Shown here piece after piece: positions 8,315 through 16,704 of a DNA stretch of 64,000 nucleotides. The stretch is from contig CAUAWV010000003.1 in the NCBI GenBank assembly GCA_958433005.1, positions 31,833-95,832 on the forward strand, given 5' to 3'. A program made the position numbers and the translations under genes. The number at the start of each line of letters is the position of its first letter. Position 1 is the stretch's first letter. Source of the DNA: an uncultured Collinsella sp. Its GTDB lineage: Bacteria; Actinomycetota; Coriobacteriia; Coriobacteriales; Coriobacteriaceae. The notes beneath the pieces are model-generated. The model saw only the letters and a program-made list of their open reading frames with translations, ran no database searches and was not told where the DNA came from.

Positions 8315-8731
8315 ATGAGGAAGTTGCTCTTGGCCAGCCATGGGCCACTTGCTAGAGCGATGCGTGAAACGCTCCAGCTATTTTGCGGTGAAGATCCTCG
8401 CGTTAAGGTGCTATGCGCATATGTCGATGAGGACACGATGGATGTAAACGAGTTGATAGATTTTTGGGACCGTTCTCGCGACCCAGCAGACCAGTGGATT
8501 GTCATCACTGATGTCTATGGTGGGTCAGTGAATAACGCTTTTATGGAAAGGTTGGGTGACGATTCTCTAAGGCTCATTGCCGGCATGTCGCTACCACTAG
8601 TGCTCGAAGTGTTTTCGAAATTGAGCACACTTGATGACGCCGAGCTCGCTGCATTGGTTTCAAGTGTCCGCCAAAAGGGCACATGCCTATGTTCGCTGCC
8701 AAATTCGGTAGAAGAAGACGAGGATTTTTGA
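8315..8731 (+). CDS. Mannose-family PTS EIIA component
   Basis: The 138-residue protein has the EIIA-Man fold signature. It starts MRKLLLASHG with the phospho-accepting His9 in the SHGPLA motif, followed by the DVYGGS motif near residue 68. It would take phosphate from HPr and pass it to EIIB. It opens the PTS operon, 13 bp upstream of EIIB. EIIA is a separate chain here, not fused to EIIB. Confidence 0.9.
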   Translation: MRKLLLASHGPLARAMRETLQLFCGEDPRVKVLCAYVDEDTMDVNELIDFWDRSRDPADQWIVITDVYGGSVNNAFMERLGDDSLRLIAGMSLPLVLEVFSKLSTLDDAELAALVSSVRQKGTCLCSLPNSVEEDEDF

Positions 8732-8744
8732 GAAAGGAACAAAG

Positions 8745-9206
8745 ATGATTAAGCTGCTGAGAGTTGACCATCGCTTGCTTCATGGTCAGGTTGCCATGAC
8801 TTGGACGCAAGAGCTTGACACCAATTGCATTTTGATTGCCTGCGATGCGGTTGTGAAAGATGACGTGCGCAAGACGACGCTTAAGCTGGCACGTCCGGCA
8901 GGCGTCAAATTGGTTATCAAATCGGTCGATGATTCTATCGAGGCTCTTAGGAGCGGTGTGACCGATAAGTACCGTTTGTTCATTGTCGTTGAAAGCATCG
9001 AAGATGCTTACCGCCTGGCAAAGGGCTACAGCGAAATCGAGCATATCAACATTGGAGGAACGAAGCCGCGTGAGGGTGCAGATGTACGCCTATCTTCAAC
9101 GGTTTTCGCTACCGATCGCGACGTGGAGCTTCTACATGAGCTCAGTGATGCCGGAATCGAGGTGGAGATCAGGCAGGTACCTAGAGACGAGAAGATTTTG
9201 ATTTAA
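8745..9206 (+). CDS. Mannose-family PTS EIIB component
   Basis: The 153-residue protein shows the EIIB-Man/Sor active-site motif RVDHRLLHGQV at residues 6-16, with His13 as phosphorylation site. Length and the NIGG motif in the second half fit the family. It phosphorylates the incoming sugar together with EIIC/EIID. It sits between EIIA and EIIC in the canonical order, with an AGAAAGGA-type RBS upstream. Confidence 0.9.
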   Translation: MIKLLRVDHRLLHGQVAMTWTQELDTNCILIACDAVVKDDVRKTTLKLARPAGVKLVIKSVDDSIEALRSGVTDKYRLFIVVESIEDAYRLAKGYSEIEHINIGGTKPREGADVRLSSTVFATDRDVELLHELSDAGIEVEIRQVPRDEKILI

Positions 9207-9233
9207 GCACATACAATAGAAAGGGGATCCCTC

Positions 9234-10019
9234 ATGTTGACTCAAGCGATCCTTATCGGCCTCGTCGCAATGTGCGTGACATTTGAGTGGGCACTTGGCA
9301 CTTGCCTTGCTTCTCGCCCGATTGTCACGGGCGTCCTCATCGGTCTTGTGATGGGTGATTTGCAGACGGGCATTATTGTCGGCGCCACGCTTGAAATGGT
9401 GTTCATTGGATCGGTTACCATCGGGGCGGCCGTTCCGCCTGACGTTATCACCGGTGGTATTTTGGGCACTGCCTTTGCAATTTCGACGGGTCAAGGCGCT
9501 GAAGTTGCGCTGACGCTCGCTTTCCCGATTGCGTCGCTTTATCTCATCATTGATAACGCGCTTACGCTGATCGTGATGCCGTTTTTCGTCCATAAAGCGG
9601 ACGACTGCGTGGCAAAGGGCGACCTCAAAGGTATGGAGCGGATGCATCTGCTTGGTGGATTCATCGTCAAATCGCTTCCTCGCTTTTTCGTGTGCTCCCT
9701 TGCTTTCTATCTCGGAACGCCGGTTATGAACGCGGTGCTTAACGCAATTCCCGAGTTTGTAAGTAACGGCCTGGTTATTGCGGGTGGATTCATCCCTGCG
9801 CTCGGCATTGCACTGCTCGCTTCAATGATTGTCAACAAGCAGACTGCTATTTTCTTCGTGCTCGGGTTTGCGCTCTGTGCCTACATGAGCATTCCAATCC
9901 TTGGTATTGCCATCATTGGGCTTTGCCTCGCAGTAATTCTCGTGGTGGTCCAGCCAAACTTCATTGCTCAGACGCCACAGCTTAGTTCGGAAGGGAGCTT
10001 CGACGATGACGACTTCTAA
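9234..10019 (+). CDS. Mannose-family PTS EIIC membrane component
   Basis: The 261-residue, very hydrophobic protein has about seven membrane segments. The family N-terminal region contains RPIVTGVLIGLVMGD and the GAAVPPD loop, which help to form the sugar channel with EIID. The acidic tail FDDDDF overlaps the start of EIID by 14 bp, so the two are translationally coupled. The likely substrate class (glycated lysine) is inferred from the downstream deglycase, not from the permease. Confidence 0.9.
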   Translation: MLTQAILIGLVAMCVTFEWALGTCLASRPIVTGVLIGLVMGDLQTGIIVGATLEMVFIGSVTIGAAVPPDVITGGILGTAFAISTGQGAEVALTLAFPIASLYLIIDNALTLIVMPFFVHKADDCVAKGDLKGMERMHLLGGFIVKSLPRFFVCSLAFYLGTPVMNAVLNAIPEFVSNGLVIAGGFIPALGIALLASMIVNKQTAIFFVLGFALCAYMSIPILGIAIIGLCLAVILVVVQPNFIAQTPQLSSEGSFDDDDF

Positions 10020-10836
10020 TGACACCAGTTCCAACAAGATTACAAAGCGTGATCTAAAATCGGTATTTTTCCGTTCGCTTACGATGGAGTACTCCTGGAA
10101 CTACGAGCGCCAGCAGCACATGGGATACTGCTTCTCCATGCTTCCCATCATTCGTCGCGTGTATAAGAATAAGGATGACCAGGCTGCTGCTGCTAAGCGT
10201 CACATGGAGTTCTTCAACACCACTCCTTATGTCTCAACATTAATTCTGGGCATTTCGGCAGCGATGGAAGAGGCAAACGCTAACGAAGAGGATTTTGACG
10301 AATCCTCCATCAACAGCGTAAAGGCCGCTCTTATGAGCCCGCTGGCCGGCATCGGCGACTCTCTGTTCTGGGGAACGTTGCGTGTCATCGCCACTGGCTT
10401 GGGTGTGTCGCTTGCTATGCAGGGTAACATTCTCGGCCCGCTTCTCTTCCTTGTCGTATTCAATGTTCCGCATTATCTGATTCGTTGGTTCTGCCTAAAA
10501 TGGGGCTATGGATTCGGAACCAGTTTCTTGAGCAAGATCGAGAAATCTGGTCTTATGCCAAAGCTCACTATGGGGGCTGCAATTCTCGGTCTTATGGTTA
10601 TCGGCGCTATGGTGCCCAACCTTGTATCGGTCAGCGTGGCTGGTTCTCTCGGTACCGGCGACAGTGCGCAGACTATCCAAAGCATCATCGACGGTATCAT
10701 GCCGAGCCTGCTGCCGCTGCTTGTGACACTTGGAGTTTACGAACTCGTCCAGCACAAGGTCAAAATTGCTTGGATTCTCGTTATTCTCATGGCGGTTGGT
10801 ATCGTCGGCTCCTTCTTCGGAGTGTTTGCAATCTAA
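10006..10836 (+). CDS. Mannose-family PTS EIID membrane component
   Basis: The 276-residue protein has the EIID start region (ITKRDLKSVFFRSL), the hallmark YCFSMLPIIRR and SPLAGIGDSLFWG segments, and hydrophobic C-terminal helices. The ATG at 10006 is preferred over an upstream in-frame ATG because AAGGGAG lies 8 bases before it and the product then begins like other EIID proteins. It partners EIIC in the membrane. Confidence 0.9.
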   Translation: MTTSNDTSSNKITKRDLKSVFFRSLTMEYSWNYERQQHMGYCFSMLPIIRRVYKNKDDQAAAAKRHMEFFNTTPYVSTLILGISAAMEEANANEEDFDESSINSVKAALMSPLAGIGDSLFWGTLRVIATGLGVSLAMQGNILGPLLFLVVFNVPHYLIRWFCLKWGYGFGTSFLSKIEKSGLMPKLTMGAAILGLMVIGAMVPNLVSVSVAGSLGTGDSAQTIQSIIDGIMPSLLPLLVTLGVYELVQHKVKIAWILVILMAVGIVGSFFGVFAI

Positions 10837-10884
10837 ATGGTTGATTTCGCCGTCTGGCCCAATTGAATTAGAAAGGTATATCTC

Positions 10885-11883
10885 ATGGTTTCATTTGATG
10901 AACAGGCAATTCTCGATAACGGTGCTTATATCTACAATCAACGTGCCGAAATTGAACGCATTGCTGACGAAATTTGCGAAAAGGGTTTCGATTCGATTTT
11001 CTTCACCTCGTCAGGTGGCTCGCTTGCGATGATGCAGCCGTTTGACTATATGGTTTCTGTTATGTCCGATATTCCCGTCCAGTCCCAAGTTTCGGCAGAT
11101 TTCCTCACGGTTGGCAATCGGCGCATCGGTAAGGGGACCTTGGCGTTCATGGCGTCCAAGTCGGGCGACACCAAAGAGACGGTCGCGGCGGCAAAGGCGG
11201 CAAAAGACGCAGGCTGCACCATTGTCTCTACGCTTGGCGTGGACGGTTCACCGCTTGGTGAACTTTCCGATTATGGAGTGATCTATAAGCAGGGTCGTCC
11301 TATGGAGCTCGTGCTGTACCTTCTGATTGGAAAGATTCTCAAGAACAGGGGCTTTTTCGATGACTACGATCGCTTCGCTGATGAGCTTGTGAATCTCCCC
11401 GCTGCTCTCGTTTCCGTCGGCAAGAACGCTGACGAGATGGCTCGCGCATATGCTCTGAAGCACAAGGACGATCCGTATCAGATTTGGATTGGTTCTGGCA
11501 ATCTGTGGGGCCCCACGTATTCGTTTGCCATGTGCGTGCTCGAGGAGTCCCAATGGCTGCGCACCAAATCCGTTACATCGCCTGAGTTCTTCCATGGCAC
11601 TATCGAACTTGTTGAGCCGGGCGTTTGCGTCGCGCTCGCAATGACGGAGGCGCAGACTAGGCCTCTTGATGAGCGCGTTGTACGCTTCTGTAAGCAATAT
11701 GCGGATGATTTCACCGTATTCGATACACATGATTATGAGTTGCCGGGTATCAGTGATGAATTCCGCTGGATGCTTTCTCCGGTGGTGCTCAATGCCATTC
11801 TCTCGCGTGTGAGCAAGAATTTCGAGGAAATTCGTGACCATTCGCTCGACATCCGCCGTTATTACCGCAAGGTCGAGTACTAA
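10885..11883 (+). CDS. SIS-domain deglycase-like protein (second type)
   Basis: The 332-residue protein is homologous to the FrlB-like copies but clearly diverged. It keeps the E234-FF-H237-GT-x-E catalytic region and the C-terminal RRYYRK ending, plus a typical SIS phosphosugar loop SKSGDTKE at about 91-98. In enterobacterial gfr operons a mannose-family PTS is followed by two such enzymes, one for glucoselysine-6-P and one for fructoselysine-6-P. This gene probably plays one of the two roles. It lies 48 bp after EIID in the same operon. Which substrate it uses is not visible. Confidence 0.82.
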   Translation: MVSFDEQAILDNGAYIYNQRAEIERIADEICEKGFDSIFFTSSGGSLAMMQPFDYMVSVMSDIPVQSQVSADFLTVGNRRIGKGTLAFMASKSGDTKETVAAAKAAKDAGCTIVSTLGVDGSPLGELSDYGVIYKQGRPMELVLYLLIGKILKNRGFFDDYDRFADELVNLPAALVSVGKNADEMARAYALKHKDDPYQIWIGSGNLWGPTYSFAMCVLEESQWLRTKSVTSPEFFHGTIELVEPGVCVALAMTEAQTRPLDERVVRFCKQYADDFTVFDTHDYELPGISDEFRWMLSPVVLNAILSRVSKNFEEIRDHSLDIRRYYRKVEY

Positions 11884-11913
11884 TAAAGACCGTACGTGAT
11901 GGGAGGCGTTGAG

Positions 11914-12798
11914 GTGAAAATCGCAGCAATTGGTGACAACGTTATTGATCGCTATCTCAACAAAGGCGTTATGTATCCTGGTGGCAATGCCGTAAACGTC
12001 GCTGCCCATGCAAGCATGCTTGGCGCACAGGCTGCGTATATTGGGGAGATCGGCAACGACCTGGGAGGGCGAATAATCACCGATGCCCTTTCTTCGCTGA
12101 ACGTTGACCTTTCGCAATCATGCATGCCTGAAAAAGCAACAACCAAGACTTGCGATGTAAATGTTTACAACGGTGAACGTGTCGAAGTTGGTTACGATAC
12201 GGGGGCTTGCTGGGCGCACAAAACCCATATCAACGATTCTGATGTCAAGTTTCTTCAGGGATTCGATGCGGTTTTTACCAGCGTCAATGCAAAGCTGCAG
12301 GATGATGTGCACCTAGTTCAAGATCTTCCCGCTGTGGTGGTTTACGACTTTTCCGTTAAAGATAAGTATCGAACCGACGCATATTTCGATCTTGTTTGCC
12401 CTGCTACAACCCTTGGTCTGTTTTCCTGTTCCGGCGAGAGCGATCAACAGATTCAAGTTCTATTGAAGAGGGCCATAGAGCATGGTTGTCGCTACACGAT
12501 TGCTACACGGGGATCTGCAGGGCCTGTGTTCTTTGACGGTTCCCGATGGTACCAGGGAAATATAAGACCCGTAGATGCGCTTGACACCATGGGCGCGGGA
12601 GATTCGTATATCGCTGCGTTTGTTGTGAGCTGTCTCTCGCATGGCTGGAGTAAAAAGCAACCGCTCGATGCGGAGATCATTCGGGATGCAATGGAATTCG
12701 CTGCTGACTATTCAGCTAAGAATTGCCTTAAACCCGGCGGCTTTGGATTCGAGCATAAACTCGCCGAGATGAAAGACGGCCAAGCTTCCATTTCCTAG
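11914..12798 (+). CDS. PfkB-family sugar kinase (fructoselysine 6-kinase-like)
   Basis: The 294-residue protein has both PfkB signatures: the GGNAVNVAAHASMLG segment near the N terminus and DTMGAGDSYIAAF near the C terminus, with the catalytic Asp in GAGD. Its overall length and short lid resemble FrlD. GTG at 11914 is chosen because GGGAGG lies 7 bases upstream and the family begins with KIAAIGDN. An in-frame ATG at 11896 has no RBS. It follows the deglycase directly. A kinase is unexpected beside a PTS that already phosphorylates its substrate. Confidence 0.8.
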   Translation: MKIAAIGDNVIDRYLNKGVMYPGGNAVNVAAHASMLGAQAAYIGEIGNDLGGRIITDALSSLNVDLSQSCMPEKATTKTCDVNVYNGERVEVGYDTGACWAHKTHINDSDVKFLQGFDAVFTSVNAKLQDDVHLVQDLPAVVVYDFSVKDKYRTDAYFDLVCPATTLGLFSCSGESDQQIQVLLKRAIEHGCRYTIATRGSAGPVFFDGSRWYQGNIRPVDALDTMGAGDSYIAAFVVSCLSHGWSKKQPLDAEIIRDAMEFAADYSAKNCLKPGGFGFEHKLAEMKDGQASIS

Positions 12799-12834
12799 AA
12801 AGGTATTTTTTTAGGTCATTAAGTATTAATACGT

Positions 12835-12872
12835 AGTGAAATGACAAGTTGTCAATTGAAACGAATTTCACT
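12835..12872. promoter_or_regulatory. Inverted repeat in the leader of deglycase copy 2
   Basis: AGTGAAAT (12835-12842) and ATTTCACT (12865-12872) enclose the palindrome TGACAAGTTGTCA. It lies 25 bp upstream of the start codon and could be an operator or RNA hairpin. No TATAACGT motif is present here. Confidence 0.5.
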
Positions 12873-12896
12873 CTATTAAACGAAGGGATATTAGAT

Positions 12897-13931
12897 ATGT
12901 TCAATTTCGATGAGCCTCGTTACGAGAAGGTTGTGAGCGATGCCCTCGCTCTCCGTCCTCAGATTGAGGCTGCCGTGGACGAGGTCTGCGAGCAGGGTTA
13001 TTCCAACATCTTCTTCATCGGCTGCGGCGGCACCTGGGCCCACACGCTCCCGATGAAGTATTGGGTCGAGACCACCACGGCCGACGTCGACGTCCACTGC
13101 GAGATCGCCGCTGAGTTCCTCGCGTGCCCGCCCAAGGCCTTCAACAAGGACTCGGTCTGCGTCTTCTCCACCCGTACCGGCACCACCCCCGAGATCATCG
13201 AGGCCGCCAAGTTCTGCCAGGAGCAGGGCGCCCGCACGCTGATGTATGTCTCCAACGACAACACCCCGGCCACCGAGTACGCCGACTACAAGTTCTTCAG
13301 CTTCGCCGAGGACGACGTCCTGTGCGAGGCCATCTACACCTACCAGATCACGCTGGTCGCCCGCTTCCTCAAGAACGCCGGCGCCTTCCCCAAGTACGAC
13401 ACCTTCATGGAGGAGTTCGGCAACATCGCCCCGTACCTCATCAAGGCCAAGGACGCCCAGGACGAGCGCTGCGCCGCCATGGCCGAGGACTTCAAGGACA
13501 CCGACTACCACATGGTGATCGGCTCCGGCATGCTCTGGGGCGAGGCCTACGACTACGCCATGTGCATCCTCGAGGAGATGCAGTGGATCAAGACCAAGTC
13601 CATCCACGCCGCCGAGTTCTTCCACGGCACCATCGAGCTGTGCGAGGAGGGCACGAGCCTCATCATGCTCTACGGCGAGGACGACACCCGTAAGCTCATG
13701 GACCGCGTGGACAACTTCACTCACATGCTCGCCGACGAGAAGGGCGTCCATGTCCGCGTGAACAAGTTCGACACCGCCGAGGTCGAGCTGCCGTTCAGCG
13801 ACCCCGAGTTCCGCAAGATCGTCTCCCCGATGGTCACCTACACCATCACCGAGCGCCTGAGCTGCCATCTCGAGCACGTCCGCAACCACCCGCTCACCAC
13901 GCGTCGCTACTACCACCAGATGAACTACTAA
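12897..13931 (+). CDS. frlB: SIS-domain fructoselysine-6-phosphate deglycase-like protein, copy 2
   Basis: This CDS appears identical at every base to 5192-6226, from ATG to TAA, giving the same 344 residues with two SIS domains and the E240/H243 catalytic region. Similarity stops at the start and stop codons: both flanks differ. ATG at 12897 is preceded by GAAGGG. An in-frame TTG at 12849 would add 16 residues absent from copy 1 and is rejected. It is about 100 bp downstream of the kinase gene and may be the last gene of the PTS operon or have its own control. Confidence 0.87.
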   Translation: MFNFDEPRYEKVVSDALALRPQIEAAVDEVCEQGYSNIFFIGCGGTWAHTLPMKYWVETTTADVDVHCEIAAEFLACPPKAFNKDSVCVFSTRTGTTPEIIEAAKFCQEQGARTLMYVSNDNTPATEYADYKFFSFAEDDVLCEAIYTYQITLVARFLKNAGAFPKYDTFMEEFGNIAPYLIKAKDAQDERCAAMAEDFKDTDYHMVIGSGMLWGEAYDYAMCILEEMQWIKTKSIHAAEFFHGTIELCEEGTSLIMLYGEDDTRKLMDRVDNFTHMLADEKGVHVRVNKFDTAEVELPFSDPEFRKIVSPMVTYTITERLSCHLEHVRNHPLTTRRYYHQMNY

Positions 13932-14021
13932 TCCTTTCAAATTGCTGCTGTTGCCTGCAGGAGAGCTGTTCTGAACGTCTCGCCTGCAGGCTTGTTTCTG
14001 GGGTTAATCAGAATAGTTGCC

Positions 14022-14707
14022 CAGTACCTCCTAGTTGCGCTGGTCGCATTTTGGCGTCTATGGACGAGCAAGCATTTGGCATTACGATGCTTGGTCGTCC
14101 GCTGTTTACGAGCCTGTTTGTCGGCTTGATCCTTGGCGATGTCCAGCAGGGAGTTATCGTCGGCGCTGCTTTGGAGTCTATGTTCATGGGCGCCATCATG
14201 GTTGGCGCGGCGGTTCCTCCCGAGGTCTATGCCTCCGGCGTGCTTGGCTGCGCGTTTGCCGTCATTACGGGTGCGGGCACGGCAACTGCCGTCGCGCTCG
14301 CCCTTCCCGTCTCCGTCTTCCTTCTCTACTCCGTGATTAACTTTGCAACGCGTATTGTCGCAGCCCATCTGGGATACGACCTGGGAACCAAGTTCCTGCA
14401 GCAGTCCGAAGAGAACAACCTTATGTCTCGCATGACGCATGCTGCCGGTGTCCTCGGAATGACCGTTATCGGCGCCATGATTGCGGCGCAGGTCTCATTG
14501 TCCACTGCTTTGACCTTTGACGTGGGTGGTTCGGAGATTGTCCTGCAGGATCTGTTCGATTCGATCTTCCCCGGTCTGCTGCCCTTGCTGGCAACCTTTG
14601 CCTGCGTCGCCCTCTACAAAAAGGGCGTCAAGACCATTTGGATCATCTTGGGCATCTTTGCGATCTGCATTATCGGAACGGGCTTGGGAGTGTTCGCAGC
14701 GGCGTAA
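14022..14707 (+). pseudogene. Broken PTS gene: EIIC front half fused to EIID back half
   Basis: From 14051 the frame encodes 218 residues. The first about 105 match EIIC (RPLFTSLFVGLILGD, GAAVPPE). The last about 110 match the C-terminal third of EIID (LGYDLGTKFL, VIGAM, LLPLLATF). The join corresponds to a deletion of about 950 bp covering the end of EIIC and the start of EIID. The true EIIC N terminus (LLVALVAF) is encoded just upstream in another frame. Adding one T to the TTTT run at 14050 would restore it. Neither half is complete, so a working transporter is unlikely. It is a remnant of a second mannose-type PTS next to deglycase copy 2. Confidence 0.75.
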
Positions 14708-14752
14708 TGTTGACTGCTATGCTCGCGCGTTGGATAACTAACTGACCGTTTG

Positions 14753-14788
14753 AAAACGGGGCTCGGCGTAAGGCCGGCCCCGTTTTTT
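14753..14788 (+). terminator. Terminator ending the Amadori-sugar locus
   Basis: The stem AAAACGGGGC/GCCCCGTTTT encloses a small inner hairpin and is followed by a T run. Confidence 0.85.
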
Positions 14789-14840
14789 ATTTGAGGGATT
14801 TTCCGACCGTCCAATAGTCCAGGCCCATGCATCACTCACG

Positions 14841-14915
14841 TATCTCTCATCTCTCATTCGTCACTAATACGAGAGATAACTGAAAGACGAGAGATAAATA
14901 TGAGAGATAACTGAG
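14841..14915 (+). promoter_or_regulatory. GAGAGATAA control array, unit 1
   Basis: Three direct GAGAGATAA copies start at 14871, 14889 and 14902 (spacing 18 and 13 bp). An inverted ATCTCTC starts 22 bp before the first copy, at 14849. Nothing else is recognised in the 430-bp gap outside this array and unit 2. Confidence 0.7.
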
Positions 14916-15011
14916 CAGCAAAGAGACAGGCAATCATGGTATTATCTCAATACCGATTGTTCTACCAGCAAAAACATGTTTATATGAAACAGATGGCAGA
15001 CATCTTATCCT

Positions 15012-15080
15012 TTATCTCTCACTCATTTCTAATATGAGAGATAACAGAAAGATGAGAGATAATTACGAGAGATAACTGAG
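15012..15080 (+). promoter_or_regulatory. GAGAGATAA control array, unit 2
   Basis: Three GAGAGATAA copies start at 15036, 15054 and 15067, again spaced 18 and 13 bp, with inverted ATCTCTC 22 bp before the first. The unit repeats the first array 165 bp downstream and ends about 60 bp before the regulator start codon, suggesting cooperative binding by the product of that gene. Confidence 0.7.
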
Positions 15081-15137
15081 AGACGCAGGAAATCTATTCG
15101 CGGCATTCTTCGCAGAACCGAGCGAAAGGACGTGCAG

Positions 15138-16604
15138 ATGAACGAAAACGAACTGACCGGTCTGCTCGAGTCTTTAAGGCGCATGGGCTCGGACGATCTT
15201 AACGTCGAGGTCAAGGAGAGCGCCACGACGCTTTCCCGCGACGTATGGGAAACAGTCAGCGCTTTCGCAAACACCGCCGGCGGCATCATCGTACTCGGAG
15301 TGAGCGAGCGCGCGGGTTTTGTTCCAGTTGCAAACTTTGAGACCGAGAAAGTGCTCAACCAATTCGTGGCGGGCATGGGCGATGCCGGCGGTCGCGGAAA
15401 GCTGGCCAATCCGCCCAAATACACCATTGAGCGCGTGGAGCTTCGGGGTACCGTTGTTCTCGTTATCACGATTGAGGAGCTCGACCCGTCTAGCAAGCCT
15501 TGCTATGTCATAGAGCGGGGCGCTCAAGGTGGCAGCTACAAACGCATCGATGACAAAGATGTCCCGCTTTCGTCGACCGAGGTGCTCGCGTTGGCGTCAT
15601 ACGGTCGAGCGACTCCGAGCGATCGCGACGCGGTGGCGGGCGCGGGCGCGGACGATCTCGACGAGACGCTGGTCGACCGTACGATAGATCGGGCTTTCTC
15701 GTTGACGCCCCGGGCAATGCGCGGCGCGCCGGACAAACAAACGAAGCTGGAGCGCCTAAATTTCCTTGATTCCCAGGGCAATGTCACCAAGGCTGGACTC
15801 CTAGTTGCGGGCACCTACCCTCAGCAGTTTTATCCCAAGCTCTTTATCGACATGGCTGTCTATGCGGGGACCCGGAAAGGCACGGCGGGGTCGCTGAGGT
15901 TCATGGACCGCACAATCTGTGAGGGAACGTTGGGCGAGATGATCTCGGATGCTGTCGCGGCCGTCGCCAAGAATTTGCGGCGAACCTCGACCGTCCAAGG
16001 CGTCTCGCGTGTCGACTCGCTGGAGATTCCCGAGGAGGTTCTGCGCGAGGCAATCGCCAACGCCGTAATCCATCGAGAATACGGGGATCGGTTCTGTGGA
16101 CAATCGATTGCCGTCGACGTCTTTGACGATCGTGTCGAGGTGACGAATCCTGGCGGCCTTTACGGGGGAAAGACTCGCGAGAACTTGTTTGACGGCAGCT
16201 CCCGATGCCGTAATGCAACGCTCGTGAAACTCATGTCGATTGTTCCACTGCCGGATGGCGCAGGCTCGCCGGCTGAGGGAAATGGCTCGGGCATCCCGAT
16301 GATGATCGATGCCATGCGCGCACATGGTCTGGTAGGGCCCCTGTTCTGCCCGGGGTTCGATCGGTTCAAGGTCGTACTTTACCGTTCAAAGATCGAGCCG
16401 GTCGATCATGGCGGGGACTTGATTATGACGGCACTCAGGCGCTACGGCGAATTGGGGACGCGCGAACTGGCGGAGCGCACGGGACTCACGGTTTCCCAGG
16501 TTAGGGTACGCGTCAATGCACTCATTGCACAGGGTGAGCTTGAGCCGACGGCGCCGTCGACAAGCCGCAACCGCAAATATCGACTGTCAGAGCGCGTGGA
16601 ATAA
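15138..16604 (+). CDS. AlbA_2/RecG-C-like DNA-binding regulator with ATPase-like domain
   Basis: The 488-residue protein has an N-terminal AlbA_2 (Schlafen-type) domain, about 5-135, marked by EVKES, FANTAGGIIVLGV and the Y-x-R-x-D/G segment. A HATPase_c_4-like domain follows at about 290-410, with LREAIANAVIHREY, VEVTNPGG and GSGIPMM. The C terminus is a winged helix (about 425-485, RELAERTGLTVSQVRVRVNAL). Such proteins are usually autoregulated transcription factors. ATG 15138 is 7 bases after GAAAGGA; the upstream GTG is too close to the RBS. A decayed paralogue lies at 4.7-5.0 kb. Signal and targets are unknown. Confidence 0.85.
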   Translation: MNENELTGLLESLRRMGSDDLNVEVKESATTLSRDVWETVSAFANTAGGIIVLGVSERAGFVPVANFETEKVLNQFVAGMGDAGGRGKLANPPKYTIERVELRGTVVLVITIEELDPSSKPCYVIERGAQGGSYKRIDDKDVPLSSTEVLALASYGRATPSDRDAVAGAGADDLDETLVDRTIDRAFSLTPRAMRGAPDKQTKLERLNFLDSQGNVTKAGLLVAGTYPQQFYPKLFIDMAVYAGTRKGTAGSLRFMDRTICEGTLGEMISDAVAAVAKNLRRTSTVQGVSRVDSLEIPEEVLREAIANAVIHREYGDRFCGQSIAVDVFDDRVEVTNPGGLYGGKTRENLFDGSSRCRNATLVKLMSIVPLPDGAGSPAEGNGSGIPMMIDAMRAHGLVGPLFCPGFDRFKVVLYRSKIEPVDHGGDLIMTALRRYGELGTRELAERTGLTVSQVRVRVNALIAQGELEPTAPSTSRNRKYRLSERVE

Positions 16605-16704
16605 ATGCGTTAGTGGACGAGGCGACCCATTAATCGACTCTCGATTGGCGCCCACTAAGGTAAAGCGGTTGTTGCTCAGTCGACGGTGATGCTGAAGACT
16701 CGGC

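Noticed and set aside
12849..12896. Upstream TTG start for deglycase copy 2
   Set aside because: It adds residues absent from the identical copy 1 and crosses the inverted repeat; ATG 12897 has an RBS.
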